Below are positions 53,923 through 63,349 of a stretch of 64,000 nt of DNA, piece by piece. The translations under genes were made by a program, and so were the position numbers. The stretch lies in contig DAINEH010000002.1 in assembly GCA_036740275.1 (NCBI GenBank), forward strand, positions 1-64,000, given 5' to 3'. The DNA is from Albidovulum sp002440625. Lineage in GTDB: Bacteria; Pseudomonadota; Alphaproteobacteria; Rhodobacterales; Rhodobacteraceae. Position 1 is the stretch's first letter. Every line of letters starts with the position of its first letter. The notes beneath the pieces were generated by a model, which saw nothing but the letters and a program-made list of their open reading frames with translations, did no database searches and was not told the origin of the DNA.

Positions 53923-56166
53923 ATGAAAAGACCGGGTGGGAGACGGCCCCCGCTGGCCGCCGAACGGCGTTATGCGCCCGAGCCGCCTCAGCCGAAGGCG
54001 AAGCCGGCACCTAAGACACGGACGCCGAGCAGGGCTGCGTCCGCCCCGCGCGGGGGAAGCTGGCCCGTGCGGATGCTCACCGGCACCGTCGGGTTTTTCT
54101 GGCGCCTGTTCTGGGCCATCGGCTGGCGCATCGCGGCGGTGCTCGCGATCATCATCGGCCTCGCCACCTTCTACTTCTACGCCCAGTTGCCGCCGCTCGC
54201 CGACCTGATCGACGCGCGGAGCAAGGGGTCGGTGACGATGCTGGATCGCAACGGCAAGGTCTTTGCCTGGCGCGGCGAGACCTTCGGCGGCAAGGTGACG
54301 GCGGAAACTGTCTCACCCTACCTCAGGAACGCCATCGTCGCGACCGAGGACAAGCGCTTCTACGGCCATTTCGGCATCAGCCCGCGCGGCATTGCCTCGG
54401 CCATCAGCATCAACCTGAGCGAGGGGCGCGGGCCGCTTGAGGGGAACGGCGGTTCGACCATCACCCAACAGGTGGCGAAGCTGATCTGCCTTGGCGTGCC
54501 CTACGATCCGAAGCAGTGGAAGACCGAAAGCGACTATGAGGCCGACTGCCGCCAGTCGAGCATCGTCCGCAAGCTGAAGGAAGTGCCGTTCTCCTTCGCC
54601 ATGGAGGCGAAATACGGCAAGGACAGTGTGCTGACGCTCTATCTCAACCGTGCCTATCTCGGCGCCGGCACGCGCGGCTTCGAAGCCGCCGCCCAGCGCT
54701 ATTTCGGCATTTCCGCCAATGAGGTGAACCCGTCGCAGGCAGCGATGCTGGCCGGGCTTCTGAAAGCGCCGACCCGATATGCGCCGACGGCTGATCTCAA
54801 GCGCGCGCAGGACCGGGCGGCGGTGGTGCTCGGCCTCATGTATGAGCAGGGCTACCTCACCGATGCCCAATATCAGGATGCGCTGGCCAATCCCGCACGC
54901 CTGTCGGCCGCCGCCGAGGCGCGCGCGGGGGGCTATTTCGCCGACTGGGTGATGGATGCGGGGCCGGCGTTCCTGACACAGGACACGACCGAGGATGTCA
55001 TCATCCAGACGACGCTCGACCAGACCATCCAGAAAAAGGCAGAAGATGCGCTCGCCTGGGTCATTGAAAACAAGTTCAAGCCGGAGTCGAAGGCACAGGC
55101 CGCGATCGTGGTCATGTCCTCGGACGGCGCGGTACGCGCCATGGTCGGCGGCCGCAAGACGCAGGTGGCCGGCGAGTTCAACCGCGCGACGCAGGCCCTG
55201 CGCCAGACGGGATCGACCTTCAAGCCCTTCGTCTACGCCGCGGCGCTCGATCTCGGCTACACGCTGAACTCGGTGGTGGAGGACGCGCCGATCTGCCTGA
55301 ACGTAAAGGGCTCGGGCCAATGGTGCCCGAAGAACTACGAGCCGGAATTCCGCGGATTCATCACGCTGACCGAGGCGCTGACCAATTCGCTCAACACCTC
55401 GACCGTCCGGGTGGCGGAGGCCGTTGGCCTTGACGCCGTGCGCAATGTCGCGAGCAGCTTCGGCCTTCAGTCCGATCTCGCCGCCGGTCCCGCCGTGGCG
55501 CTTGGCGCATCGGAGGCGACGCTTCTGGAGATGACGGGCGCTTATGCCGGCATCCTCAACGGCGGATCGTCCGTTCGCCCCTACGGATTGGTCGAGCTTC
55601 GCATCCAAGGTGATGACGTCGCCCTCATGGGGCAGGAGGGCGGCATGGGCGAAAGGGTGATTTCGGAAGAGGCGGCAAAGCAGCTGACCTACATCATGAC
55701 CCAGGTCATGCAGAAGGGCACCGGCAAGCGCGCGCTGCTTGGCAGCCACGACGCGGCGGGCAAGACCGGCACCACCTCGGACTATCGCGATGCCTGGTTC
55801 ATCGGATTCACCGCCGACTATGTGACCGGCGTCTGGATGGGCAACGATGACAACAAACCCCTGACCGGCGTCACCGGGGGCGGCCTGCCCGCCGACATCT
55901 GGAAGGAGGTCATGACCCGGATTGAGGAGGGGATGCCGAATACGCCCCTGCCGATGATCACGCCCGACCAGATGCCGCCGCCGCAGTACCCCGGCCAGAC
56001 CTATTCAACGAACGATCCAGTCTATGACGGCGCGGGTCAGCCAGCCTATCCCGAAACCCAGCCCACCCCCGGTCAACCGCAGCCACAAGCTCAAGCCCCG
56101 CGCAGGGAAACCGCCGAGGACGTTATCATCGACGTCCTTGGCAGGCTGCTTGGCGGGCGCAATTGA
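53923..56166 (+). CDS. Bifunctional class A penicillin-binding protein (PBP1-like)
   Basis: 747 residues. Basic Pro-rich cytoplasmic tail, one membrane helix (about 62-88), GT51 glycosyltransferase (catalytic Glu in IVATEDKRFYGHFG; GNGGSTITQQVAK), then a transpeptidase with active Ser in TGSTFKPFVYA, the SLN triad (NSLNTST) and KTGTTSD. Proline/glutamine-rich C-terminal tail (about 690-730). Builds peptidoglycan glycan strands and cross-links. ATG at 53923. It stands downstream and divergent from glnK. Confidence 0.94.
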   Translation: MKRPGGRRPPLAAERRYAPEPPQPKAKPAPKTRTPSRAASAPRGGSWPVRMLTGTVGFFWRLFWAIGWRIAAVLAIIIGLATFYFYAQLPPLADLIDARSKGSVTMLDRNGKVFAWRGETFGGKVTAETVSPYLRNAIVATEDKRFYGHFGISPRGIASAISINLSEGRGPLEGNGGSTITQQVAKLICLGVPYDPKQWKTESDYEADCRQSSIVRKLKEVPFSFAMEAKYGKDSVLTLYLNRAYLGAGTRGFEAAAQRYFGISANEVNPSQAAMLAGLLKAPTRYAPTADLKRAQDRAAVVLGLMYEQGYLTDAQYQDALANPARLSAAAEARAGGYFADWVMDAGPAFLTQDTTEDVIIQTTLDQTIQKKAEDALAWVIENKFKPESKAQAAIVVMSSDGAVRAMVGGRKTQVAGEFNRATQALRQTGSTFKPFVYAAALDLGYTLNSVVEDAPICLNVKGSGQWCPKNYEPEFRGFITLTEALTNSLNTSTVRVAEAVGLDAVRNVASSFGLQSDLAAGPAVALGASEATLLEMTGAYAGILNGGSSVRPYGLVELRIQGDDVALMGQEGGMGERVISEEAAKQLTYIMTQVMQKGTGKRALLGSHDAAGKTGTTSDYRDAWFIGFTADYVTGVWMGNDDNKPLTGVTGGGLPADIWKEVMTRIEEGMPNTPLPMITPDQMPPPQYPGQTYSTNDPVYDGAGQPAYPETQPTPGQPQPQAQAPRRETAEDVIIDVLGRLLGGRN

Positions 56167-56173
56167 AACGGAA

Positions 56174-56205
56174 AAAGGGCCCGCACCTTTCGGGGCAGGC
56201 CCTTT
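56174..56205. terminator. Stem-loop terminator between PBP and mlaC genes
   Basis: AAAGGGCC (56174-56181) and GGCCCTTT (56198-56205) pair with an internal GC-rich loop. It is flanked by A and T runs, so it may serve both convergent genes. Confidence 0.75.
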
Positions 56206-56227
56206 CCTATCCTCATGGCGGAAAGCC

Positions 56228-56833
56228 TCAGCCGGCGCGCTGAAGGTCCTGTGCCAGCGCCGCGATGTCGCCGCCGCGCTTGTCGAGCATGGCGCCGATC
56301 TCGGTCCGCTCTGCCGACAGCATGTTCACGCCCTCGATGATGAGGTTGAAGAAGAGGTTGCGCCCGCTCTTGTCGGACACGTGCCATCGCACCTCGAACG
56401 GCGCCTCGCCATTCAGGTAGGCGATGGACACCACCTCATAGAAGCTCTTCAGCGGATGGGCTTCCTTGACCTCGACCCGGCCGCCGATGAATTCGCGGAA
56501 CCGCTTGCCATACTTGCGCGAGATATAGCCCTGGAAGGCGTTGACATAGGCCGTGACCGCGCCCTTGTCGGCACCCCGGCCCGCCGGGCCAAGCGCGCTG
56601 AGGGCGATGAAGGTCACGTCGGCATTGCGTGAGAAGATGCCTTCGAAATCCTTTATCATCGCGGCTTCGGACTTGCCGGAGGCGATGATGCCATTGATCT
56701 GGTCGACGAGCTTGCCGATCAGCGACTTCGCCTGATCGGTGGTCAGCGCGAAGGCCCCAATCGGCAAGAGGGCGAGGCTGGCCGCAGCGGCGACCGTCGA
56801 AAGGAGCGTGCGTCGTGTCGGATTACGGAGCAT
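56228..56833 (-). CDS. mlaC: MlaC/Ttg2D-family phospholipid-binding protein
   Basis: 201 residues. Twin-arginine-like signal (RRTLLSTVAAAASLALL) then a mature domain containing FEGIFSRNADVTFIALSALG and WHVSDKSGRNLFFNLIIEGVNML, typical of the MlaC periplasmic carrier of phospholipids between outer membrane MlaA and inner membrane MlaFEDB. MlaFED genes are not in this window. The start overlaps the mlaA stop by 11 bases, so the two are expressed together. Confidence 0.9.
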   Translation of the reverse strand: MLRNPTRRTLLSTVAAAASLALLPIGAFALTTDQAKSLIGKLVDQINGIIASGKSEAAMIKDFEGIFSRNADVTFIALSALGPAGRGADKGAVTAYVNAFQGYISRKYGKRFREFIGGRVEVKEAHPLKSFYEVVSIAYLNGEAPFEVRWHVSDKSGRNLFFNLIIEGVNMLSAERTEIGAMLDKRGGDIAALAQDLQRAG

Positions 56834-57581
56834 AGAAATCCTCGTATGGGTCGATCACGTCTTCGTCTTTGATGCCGAGCTTGTTGCGGCGGTACTGCAG
56901 GTAGGACAGGCGCATCTGGGCATAGCTGTCCGCGCTTTCATATAAGATCGATTCGATGAGAGCGCTATATTGCTGGCGGTTTCCGACCTGGCCCGCGACC
57001 TTCACAACTTCGACAGCGACATAGTCCTTGCCGTCGAAAACCAGCCCAAGCGGGTCGATGAAGAAGTCGACGACTGCCCCCGCCAGATCGCGTTCGGTCG
57101 TCGGCCCGGCAAGCGGAAGAACGACGAAAGCCCCTTCCGGCACGCCCCAGACATGGAGCGTTTCGCCGAAATCCGCATCCTCGGCATAAAGCCCGATTAC
57201 CGCTGCCGGATCGAAAAGGCCGCCAACGCCAAAGGTCGTGTTCAGCGCGAAGCGGAAGGTGTCCCGCGTCGCGCCTTCGCCGTTGAGCTGCAGGATGTTG
57301 TTGATGACGGCGGAAGGCATCGACAGATTGTAGGCGGCATTCGAAAAGCCCTTGGCGAGCGGGCCGGGCAGGTATCTGCGCTGCGGCACCTCGCCGCCAC
57401 CGAACACCGCCTGGTCGAGGGTGACGTTGACCTCGTGGACGGCGCGGTTCGCCTTTTCGTAGGGATCGTTGAACTCCGCCCCCGGCACCGGCTTGCTGCA
57501 TCCGGCCACGATGGCCAGCGCCGCGAAAGCGGCTGGGGCGGCGTGGAAGCGCGCTGATACGGGCAATGGATTTTTCAACAT
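56823..57581 (-). CDS. mlaA: MlaA/VacJ outer-membrane lipoprotein
   Basis: 252 residues. Signal peptide and lipobox (AIVAGC, lipid Cys near residue 28), then NDPYEKANRAVHEVNVTLD, the family opening, and GPTTERDLAGAVVDFFIDP. Works with OmpC-like porins to remove phospholipids from the outer leaflet. ATG at 57581 with GAAGGA. First gene of mlaA-mlaC; the next gene on the other side is the divergent ABC permease. Confidence 0.92.
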   Translation of the reverse strand: MLKNPLPVSARFHAAPAAFAALAIVAGCSKPVPGAEFNDPYEKANRAVHEVNVTLDQAVFGGGEVPQRRYLPGPLAKGFSNAAYNLSMPSAVINNILQLNGEGATRDTFRFALNTTFGVGGLFDPAAVIGLYAEDADFGETLHVWGVPEGAFVVLPLAGPTTERDLAGAVVDFFIDPLGLVFDGKDYVAVEVVKVAGQVGNRQQYSALIESILYESADSYAQMRLSYLQYRRNKLGIKDEDVIDPYEDFYAP

Positions 57582-57725
57582 TTCCTTCGTACTCTGGTAA
57601 CAAGCCGATGATGGTGACGCTGAGGTCAACGCCCGCATGAATTAGAAGGCCGGGGCGGCAGAGGCAAGTCACAGTCCCCGGAAATCAGATCCGGCGGCGG
57701 AAAAACGACCGGGAAGAGAGGCAGA

Positions 57726-59462
57726 GTGGCGGAAATGGAACTTGCCCGTGGCCGGGCGGAACTGCGGAAGGCCCGCGCCTCGCAGGCACCGCTCTTCTGG
57801 GTGGTGGCCCTCTTCTCGGCCTTCGTGAACCTTCTCATGCTGACCGGCCCGATCTTCATGTTGCAGGTCTATGACCGCGTGCTCGGCAGCCGCTCGGAAG
57901 AGACGCTGCTCGCGCTTTTCATGCTCGTGATCTTCCTCTTCGCGATGATGGGCCTTCTCGATGCGGCACGGGCGCGGGTGATGGCGCGCCTGTCGGCGCG
58001 GTTCCAGACCACACTGGAGGCGCGGGTCTTCCGCGCCGCGATCACGCGCGCGGCACTGCTTCCCGGCGATGCGGCGGCAACGCTTGGCCTTCGCGATCTG
58101 GAATCGATCCGCCAGCTTCTGTCGTCGCCGGTGTTTCTGTCGCTCTTCGATCTGCCCTGGGCACCGTTGTTTCTGCTGGCCGTCTTCATCTTCCATCCCT
58201 GGCTCGGCTGGATGGCCGTCGGCGGCGGCGCGGTGCTGATCCTGGTGACATGGGCCAATCAGGTGACAACCCGGCGCGGTGTCCTTGCGTCGCAGGCCGC
58301 GCTCCAGCGCGCCGACCGGCTGGCCGAACAATTGCGCGACGAAGCTGACCTGATCCAGAGCCTCGGCATGCGGGGCGCAGGCTTCGCGCGCTGGATAGGC
58401 GCCCGCGACACCGCCTTGCGCGAGGCTCTGGCGGCGGGCGATGCGACGGGCGGGTTCTCGACCTTCACCCGCACCTTCCGGCTATTCCTGCAATCGGCGA
58501 TGCTCGGGCTTGGCGCCTATCTCGTCCTTCAGGGCGACCTCACGCCGGGGGCGATGGTCGCTTCCTCGATCCTGATGGGCCGGGCGCTGTCGCCGGTGGA
58601 ACAGGCGATCGGTGGCTGGGCTCTCGTCCAGCGGGCCCAGGACGCCTGGCAGCGGCTGTCGCAGCTTCTGGCGGCGCAGCCCGAGGAGGCACCGCGCACC
58701 GCACTTCCGCGTCCGCGCGCCATGCTCGAGGCGAACCAGCTGACCGTGGCCCCGCCCGGCCAGAACCAGGCGGCGCTGAGGATGGTGTCGTTCAAGCTTG
58801 AACCCGGGCAGGCTCTAGGCATCATCGGTCCTTCGGGTGCCGGCAAGTCGACGCTCGCCCGCGCCATCACCGGCGCCTGGAAGCCGGCTAGTGGCTGGAT
58901 CAGGCTCGGCGGGGCGACGCTCGACCAGTACGATCCGGACGTGCTTGGCGACCATATCGGCTATCTGCCGCAGCGGGTGACGCTCTTCGACGGCACCATT
59001 GCCGAGAACATCGCCCGCCTGTCGCCTTCGCCGGACGATGCCGCCGTGGTCCGCGCCGCGCAGAAGGCTGCGGCGCATCAGATGATCCTCGACCTGCCGC
59101 AGGGCTACGACACCCGGGTCACGCAGGCAGGCGGCCGGCTTTCCGGCGGCCAGATCCAGCGCATCGGCCTGGCCCGCGCGCTTTACGGCGACCCCGTCCT
59201 TCTGGTCCTCGATGAACCGAACTCCAACCTCGACAATGACGGTTCGCTGGCGCTCAACACCGCGATCCGCACCATGAAGCAGGAGGGCAAGGGCGTGATC
59301 ATCATGGCGCACCGCCCCGCCGCGATCCAGGAATGCGACCTTCTCCTGATGCTCGACAACGGTGTCCGCCGCGCCTTCGGTCCGCGCGACGAGGTGCTGA
59401 AGGCACTGGTCAGGAACGCGCCCGAGATCGTCCGCGCGACCGGCCCCGGAGGCGTGGCATGA
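57726..59462 (+). CDS. Type I secretion ABC permease/ATPase (PrtD/HlyB-like, no peptidase domain)
   Basis: 578 residues. N-terminal membrane domain (about 1-300, with helices at 20-40, 55-75 and 140-170). ATPase with Walker A GPSGAGKSTLA, Q-loop YLPQRV, signature LSGGQIQRI, Walker B LLVLDEPNSNLD and H-loop MAHRPA. No N-terminal C39 or C39-like peptidase domain, like PrtD. Exports glycine-rich RTX-type proteins together with an HlyD protein and TolC; no substrate gene is adjacent. GTG start at 57726. Confidence 0.93.
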   Translation: MAEMELARGRAELRKARASQAPLFWVVALFSAFVNLLMLTGPIFMLQVYDRVLGSRSEETLLALFMLVIFLFAMMGLLDAARARVMARLSARFQTTLEARVFRAAITRAALLPGDAAATLGLRDLESIRQLLSSPVFLSLFDLPWAPLFLLAVFIFHPWLGWMAVGGGAVLILVTWANQVTTRRGVLASQAALQRADRLAEQLRDEADLIQSLGMRGAGFARWIGARDTALREALAAGDATGGFSTFTRTFRLFLQSAMLGLGAYLVLQGDLTPGAMVASSILMGRALSPVEQAIGGWALVQRAQDAWQRLSQLLAAQPEEAPRTALPRPRAMLEANQLTVAPPGQNQAALRMVSFKLEPGQALGIIGPSGAGKSTLARAITGAWKPASGWIRLGGATLDQYDPDVLGDHIGYLPQRVTLFDGTIAENIARLSPSPDDAAVVRAAQKAAAHQMILDLPQGYDTRVTQAGGRLSGGQIQRIGLARALYGDPVLLVLDEPNSNLDNDGSLALNTAIRTMKQEGKGVIIMAHRPAAIQECDLLLMLDNGVRRAFGPRDEVLKALVRNAPEIVRATGPGGVA

Positions 59463-60772
59463 GCACCAAGGCCCCCACCCCCACCGGACCTTCGGCCCGC
59501 GCCCCGGTGATCTTCGGTTTCCTCACCCTCGCCCTCCTCGTCGGCGGCTTCGGCCTCTGGTCCACCATGACCGAGATCGCCGGGGCGGTCGTCGCGCCGG
59601 GGCGGGTCGAGGTGGAGCAGAACCGGCAGGTCGTCCAGCACCCGGACGGCGGAGTCGTCGAGACGATCTTCGTGAAGGACGGCGATGTGGTGAAGGCCGG
59701 CGATCCCTTGGTCCAGCTTGACGGCACGCTCCTGAAATCCGAACACGCCATCGTCGAAGGCCAGTTCTTCGAAATCCTCGCCCGGCGCGGCCGGCTTGAG
59801 GCCGAGCGCGACGGGCGGGAAACGATCAGCTTTCCCGAAGAACTGGTCGCCACCGCGAAAACCCGGCCCGACATTGCCGACCTCGTCACCGGCCAGCAAG
59901 GGCTTTTCGCGGCGCGGCAGGAAACCACGGCGAACGAGCTTGAACAGCTCGCCAAGCGGCGCGCGCAGATCGTGAACCAGATTGACGGCATCGCCGCCCA
60001 GCGCCGTTCGGCTTCCGAGCAGATTGCGCTTATCAGCAAGGAACTGGGTGATCTTCAGGGGCTGCTTGATCGCGGGCTGACGCCAGCCGCCCGCGTCCTT
60101 GCGCTGGAGCGCGAGAAGGCGCGGCTCGAAGGGTCGGCGGGCGAGCTGGATGCCGCCCGGGCGGAAGCGGAAGGCAAGGTCACCGAGATCGAAATCGAGA
60201 TCCTCAAGCAAGGCAGCACCCGGCGAGAGGATGCCAACACCCAGCTTCGCGATCTTGGCTACCGCGAACTGGAACTCGCCGAACGCCGCCGCAGCCTTCG
60301 CGAACAGATCGACCGGCTCGATATCCGCGCCCCTGTCGCGGGCATCGTCCATGCGCTTCAGGTGACAACACCGCGTTCGGTGGTCCGCGCCGCCGAGCCG
60401 GTGCTATACATCATCCCGCAAGACCGCCCGCTGGTGATCGCGGCACAGGTGGCGCCGATCAATGTCGACGAGATCGCGGTGGGCCAGCCGGTCACGCTGC
60501 GCTTCGCCGCCTTCGACAGCCGCACCACACCCGAACTGACGGGCCGGGTGCGCCAGATTTCCGCCGACGCGCTGACCGACGAGACGAGCCGCCAATCCTT
60601 CTACCGGGCCGAGATCGTTCTTGAACCCGGCGAGATGGCCAAGCTTGGCGGGCGCCCTGCCATTCCGGGGATGCCGGTGGAGGTTTTCATCCGCACTGGC
60701 GACCGCACCCCGCTAGCCTATCTCGTCAAGCCGCTGGCGGAGTATTTCAACCGCGCCTTCCGCGAAAGCTGA
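59459..60772 (+). CDS. HlyD-family type I secretion membrane fusion protein (PrtE-like)
   Basis: 437 residues. One N-terminal membrane helix (about 15-37), a lipoyl-like barrel (about 42-85, RVEVEQNRQVVQHPDGGVVETIFVKDGDVV), a long coiled coil (about 95-290) and a C-terminal beta-barrel (ISADALTDETSRQSFYRAEIVL... GMPVEVFIRTG). Links the ABC protein to TolC. ATG overlaps the ABC gene stop (ATGA), one transcription unit. Confidence 0.94.
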   Translation: MSTKAPTPTGPSARAPVIFGFLTLALLVGGFGLWSTMTEIAGAVVAPGRVEVEQNRQVVQHPDGGVVETIFVKDGDVVKAGDPLVQLDGTLLKSEHAIVEGQFFEILARRGRLEAERDGRETISFPEELVATAKTRPDIADLVTGQQGLFAARQETTANELEQLAKRRAQIVNQIDGIAAQRRSASEQIALISKELGDLQGLLDRGLTPAARVLALEREKARLEGSAGELDAARAEAEGKVTEIEIEILKQGSTRREDANTQLRDLGYRELELAERRRSLREQIDRLDIRAPVAGIVHALQVTTPRSVVRAAEPVLYIIPQDRPLVIAAQVAPINVDEIAVGQPVTLRFAAFDSRTTPELTGRVRQISADALTDETSRQSFYRAEIVLEPGEMAKLGGRPAIPGMPVEVFIRTGDRTPLAYLVKPLAEYFNRAFRES

Positions 60773-60844
60773 AAGGGCGCTTTCCGCCTTTCCTCTCTTT
60801 CCCGCCGGGGTTAGCCTCCGACCGTCAAGAACAGGGAGACTGAC

Positions 60845-61309
60845 ATGGCCGGAAAAATCGACGCACGCCTGACGGAACTTGGGCTGACCCTGCCCGACGC
60901 ACCCGCCCCGGCGGCGAATTACGTGCCCTTTGTCCGCTCCGGCAACCTTCTTTTCGTCTCGGGCCAGATCAGCCAGGGGCCGAGCGGACTTATCAAGGGC
61001 CGGCTAGGCGACAGCATGGACGTGCAGGAAGGCGCCGAGGCGGCGCGGCGCTGCGGGCTCAGCCTGATCGCGCAGGCCAAGGCGGCGCTTGGCGGCGATC
61101 TTGACCGGGTGGTGCGGGTGGTGAAGCTTTCCGGCTTCGTGAATTCCACCGGGGATTTCACCGACCAGCCCAAGGTCATCAACGGCTGTTCCGACCTGAT
61201 GGTCGCGGTCTTCGGCGATGCCGGCCGCCATGCCCGCGCCGCCGTTTCGGCCCCGGCACTGCCCTTGGGCGTCGCGGTGGAGATCGAAGCGATCTTCGAA
61301 CTGGCCTGA
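60845..61309 (+). CDS. RidA/YjgF-family protein
   Basis: 154 residues, the longer RidA-like group with GQISQGPSGLIKGRLGDSMDVQEGAEAAR and the C-terminal HARAAVSAPALPLGVAVEIEAIFEL where the Arg and Glu of the imine-hydrolysing pocket sit. RidA proteins hydrolyse reactive enamines and imines. It follows the HlyD gene by 72 bases and precedes the GDPD gene by 2 bases, with which it may form an operon. Confidence 0.9.
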   Translation: MAGKIDARLTELGLTLPDAPAPAANYVPFVRSGNLLFVSGQISQGPSGLIKGRLGDSMDVQEGAEAARRCGLSLIAQAKAALGGDLDRVVRVVKLSGFVNSTGDFTDQPKVINGCSDLMVAVFGDAGRHARAAVSAPALPLGVAVEIEAIFELA

Positions 61310-61311
61310 GG

Positions 61312-62079
61312 ATGTCCGTGCGCATAGCCCTGCCGGAAGCCTTCCTTGGCGCGCCAATCTCGCATCGTGGCTACCACGACCGCGCGGCGGGCCGGATCGA
61401 GAATTCACCCTCGGCCTTCCGTGCGGCGATCGACGCCGGCTACGGCATCGAATGCGACATCCAGCCCGCTTCGGACGGCACGCCGATGGTCTTTCACGAC
61501 TATGACCTCCGGCGGCTGACCGGCCAGCCGGGCCGCATTGCCGCCCGGACGCCCGAGGCCTTGCAGGGCCTGACGCTTCTGGGCGGCAGCGACGGGATTC
61601 CGACGCTGGCCGAGGTTCTGGCACTGGTCGCGGGCCGGGTGCCCCTGCTGATCGAGATCAAGGATCAGGATGGTGCGATGGGTCCATCGGTCGGCGCGCT
61701 GGAGCGGCGGGTGGCCGAAGCGCTCAAAGGCTACGACGGGCCGGTCGCCCTCATGTCCTTCAACCCCTTCTCGGTCGCGGCGCTGGCCGAAGCAGCGCCG
61801 GACCGCCCGCGTGGCATCACCACCTCGGCCTACAAGCCCGGGGACTGGCCGCTGATCCCCGCCCCCGTCCGCGACCGGCTGCGCGGCATCCCGGATTACG
61901 ACGCGACCGGCGCCAGCTTCATCTCGCATGAGGCTGCCGATCTTGACCGGCCAAGGGTGGCTGACCTCAAGGCGGCGGGCGCGGCGATCCTGACCTGGAC
62001 GATCCGCTCGCCCGAGGCCGATGCCGCCGCGCGAAGGATTGCCGCGAACGTGACATTCGAGGGCTATCACGCCGCTTGA
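61312..62079 (+). CDS. Glycerophosphodiester phosphodiesterase
   Basis: 255-residue TIM barrel of the GDPD family. ISHRGYHDRAAGRIENSPSAF carries the HRG and Glu-Asn (metal/phosphate) residues; ECDIQPASDGTPMVFHD supplies the E-x-D and His. Hydrolyses glycerophosphodiesters to sn-glycerol-3-phosphate and an alcohol. The stop overlaps the TTG start of the next frame (TTGA). Starts 2 bases after RidA. Confidence 0.91.
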   Translation: MSVRIALPEAFLGAPISHRGYHDRAAGRIENSPSAFRAAIDAGYGIECDIQPASDGTPMVFHDYDLRRLTGQPGRIAARTPEALQGLTLLGGSDGIPTLAEVLALVAGRVPLLIEIKDQDGAMGPSVGALERRVAEALKGYDGPVALMSFNPFSVAALAEAAPDRPRGITTSAYKPGDWPLIPAPVRDRLRGIPDYDATGASFISHEAADLDRPRVADLKAAGAAILTWTIRSPEADAAARRIAANVTFEGYHAA

Positions 62080-63302
62080 CCTCACCGCAGGCAGCGCCAG
62101 ATTGGCGTCAGGCAGGACAGGCTTTGGACACGTCAGAACTCACCATCACCGCAGTGGACAGCCTGTCGGACATCGTCGCCGCCGACTGGGATGCCTGCGC
62201 CTGCCCGGAGGCGGCGCAGGGCCGCCCCGTCGACCCCTTCACCACGCACCGCTTCCTGTCCGCGCTCGAGACCTCCGGCTCGGTCGGCCCCGGCACCGGA
62301 TGGGAACCGCACCATCTGGTCATGCGGGCGGGCGGCGCTGTCGTCGCGGTGATGCCGCTTTATGCCAAGTCGCACAGCCAGGGCGAATATGTCTTCGACC
62401 ACGCCTGGGCTGATGCGCTGGAACGCGCGGGCGGGCGCTACTACCCGAAGCTGCAATCGGCGGTGCCGTTCACCCCGGCCACCGGGCGGCGGTTCCTGAC
62501 GCGTCCCGGCTGGGAAACCCCGGGCCGTGCCGCTCTGACCGAGGCGATGGTCGGGATCGCCGCCGACAACCGCCTGTCTTCAGCCCATGTCACCTTCTGC
62601 ACCGAAGAGGAGGCGGCGGCGGGCGAGGCGATGGGCCTCCTCCGGCGTACAACGCATCAGTATCATTGGGAAAACCGGGGCTATGCCAGGTTCGATGCCT
62701 TCCTCGCCGACCTCGCTTCGCGCAAACGCAAGGCGATCCGCAAGGAACGGGCGGAGGCGCAGGCTTTCGGCGGAACCATCCGGCGGCTGACCGGCGATGA
62801 CATCCGGCCCGAACACTGGGAAGCCTTCTGGGGCTTCTATCAGGACACCGGCAGCCGCAAATGGGGCCACCCCTACCTGACCCGCGCCTTCTTCGACCGG
62901 CTGCATGAGACGATGCGCCGCGACGTGCTGCTGGTACTGGCCGAACGCGGCGGCCGTCCGATTGCGGGGGCATTGAACTTCATCGGCCGCGACACGCTTT
63001 ATGGCCGCTACTGGGGCACCGTCGAGGACCACCCCTTCCTCCATTTCGAATGCTGCTACTATCAGGCCATCGACCATGCCATCGAGGCTGGTCTCAAGAG
63101 GGTTGAAGCCGGCGCGCAGGGCGAGCACAAGCTCGCGCGCGGCTACCTGCCCGTTGCCACCCATTCGCTGCACTGGATCGCCGAACCGAGTTTCCGCAAT
63201 GCCGTCGCGCGCTATCTGGAAGAGGAGCGCCGGGCCGTCGGCGAGGATATCGGCGCGCTGCTGGACTTCGGCCCCTTCCGCAAAGACCTGCCGGGCGCTT
63301 GA
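62076..63302 (+). CDS. FemAB/GNAT-like protein (DUF482-type, peptidogalycan biosynthesis-like)
   Basis: 408 residues from the TTG at 62076, which overlaps the GDPD stop by four bases; a second TTG at 62124 (LDTSELTITAVDS) is an alternative. Family pattern: MPLYAKSHSQGEYVFDHAWADALERAGGRYYPKLQSAVPFTPATGRR, and RKAIRKERAEAQ with KWGHPYLTRAFFD, plus AHSLHWIAEPSF-like ending. Members are predicted acyltransferases but their substrate is unproved. Last gene of RidA-GDPD-this unit. Confidence 0.82.
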   Translation: MTSPQAAPDWRQAGQALDTSELTITAVDSLSDIVAADWDACACPEAAQGRPVDPFTTHRFLSALETSGSVGPGTGWEPHHLVMRAGGAVVAVMPLYAKSHSQGEYVFDHAWADALERAGGRYYPKLQSAVPFTPATGRRFLTRPGWETPGRAALTEAMVGIAADNRLSSAHVTFCTEEEAAAGEAMGLLRRTTHQYHWENRGYARFDAFLADLASRKRKAIRKERAEAQAFGGTIRRLTGDDIRPEHWEAFWGFYQDTGSRKWGHPYLTRAFFDRLHETMRRDVLLVLAERGGRPIAGALNFIGRDTLYGRYWGTVEDHPFLHFECCYYQAIDHAIEAGLKRVEAGAQGEHKLARGYLPVATHSLHWIAEPSFRNAVARYLEEERRAVGEDIGALLDFGPFRKDLPGA

Positions 63303-63349
63303 AACCGGCGCGGAAGGCGGCGACACTGATCCCGAACAGGAGAACCGGA

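Noticed and set aside
54313..55749. 478-codon open frame on the - strand
   Set aside because: Antisense shadow of the penicillin-binding protein gene.
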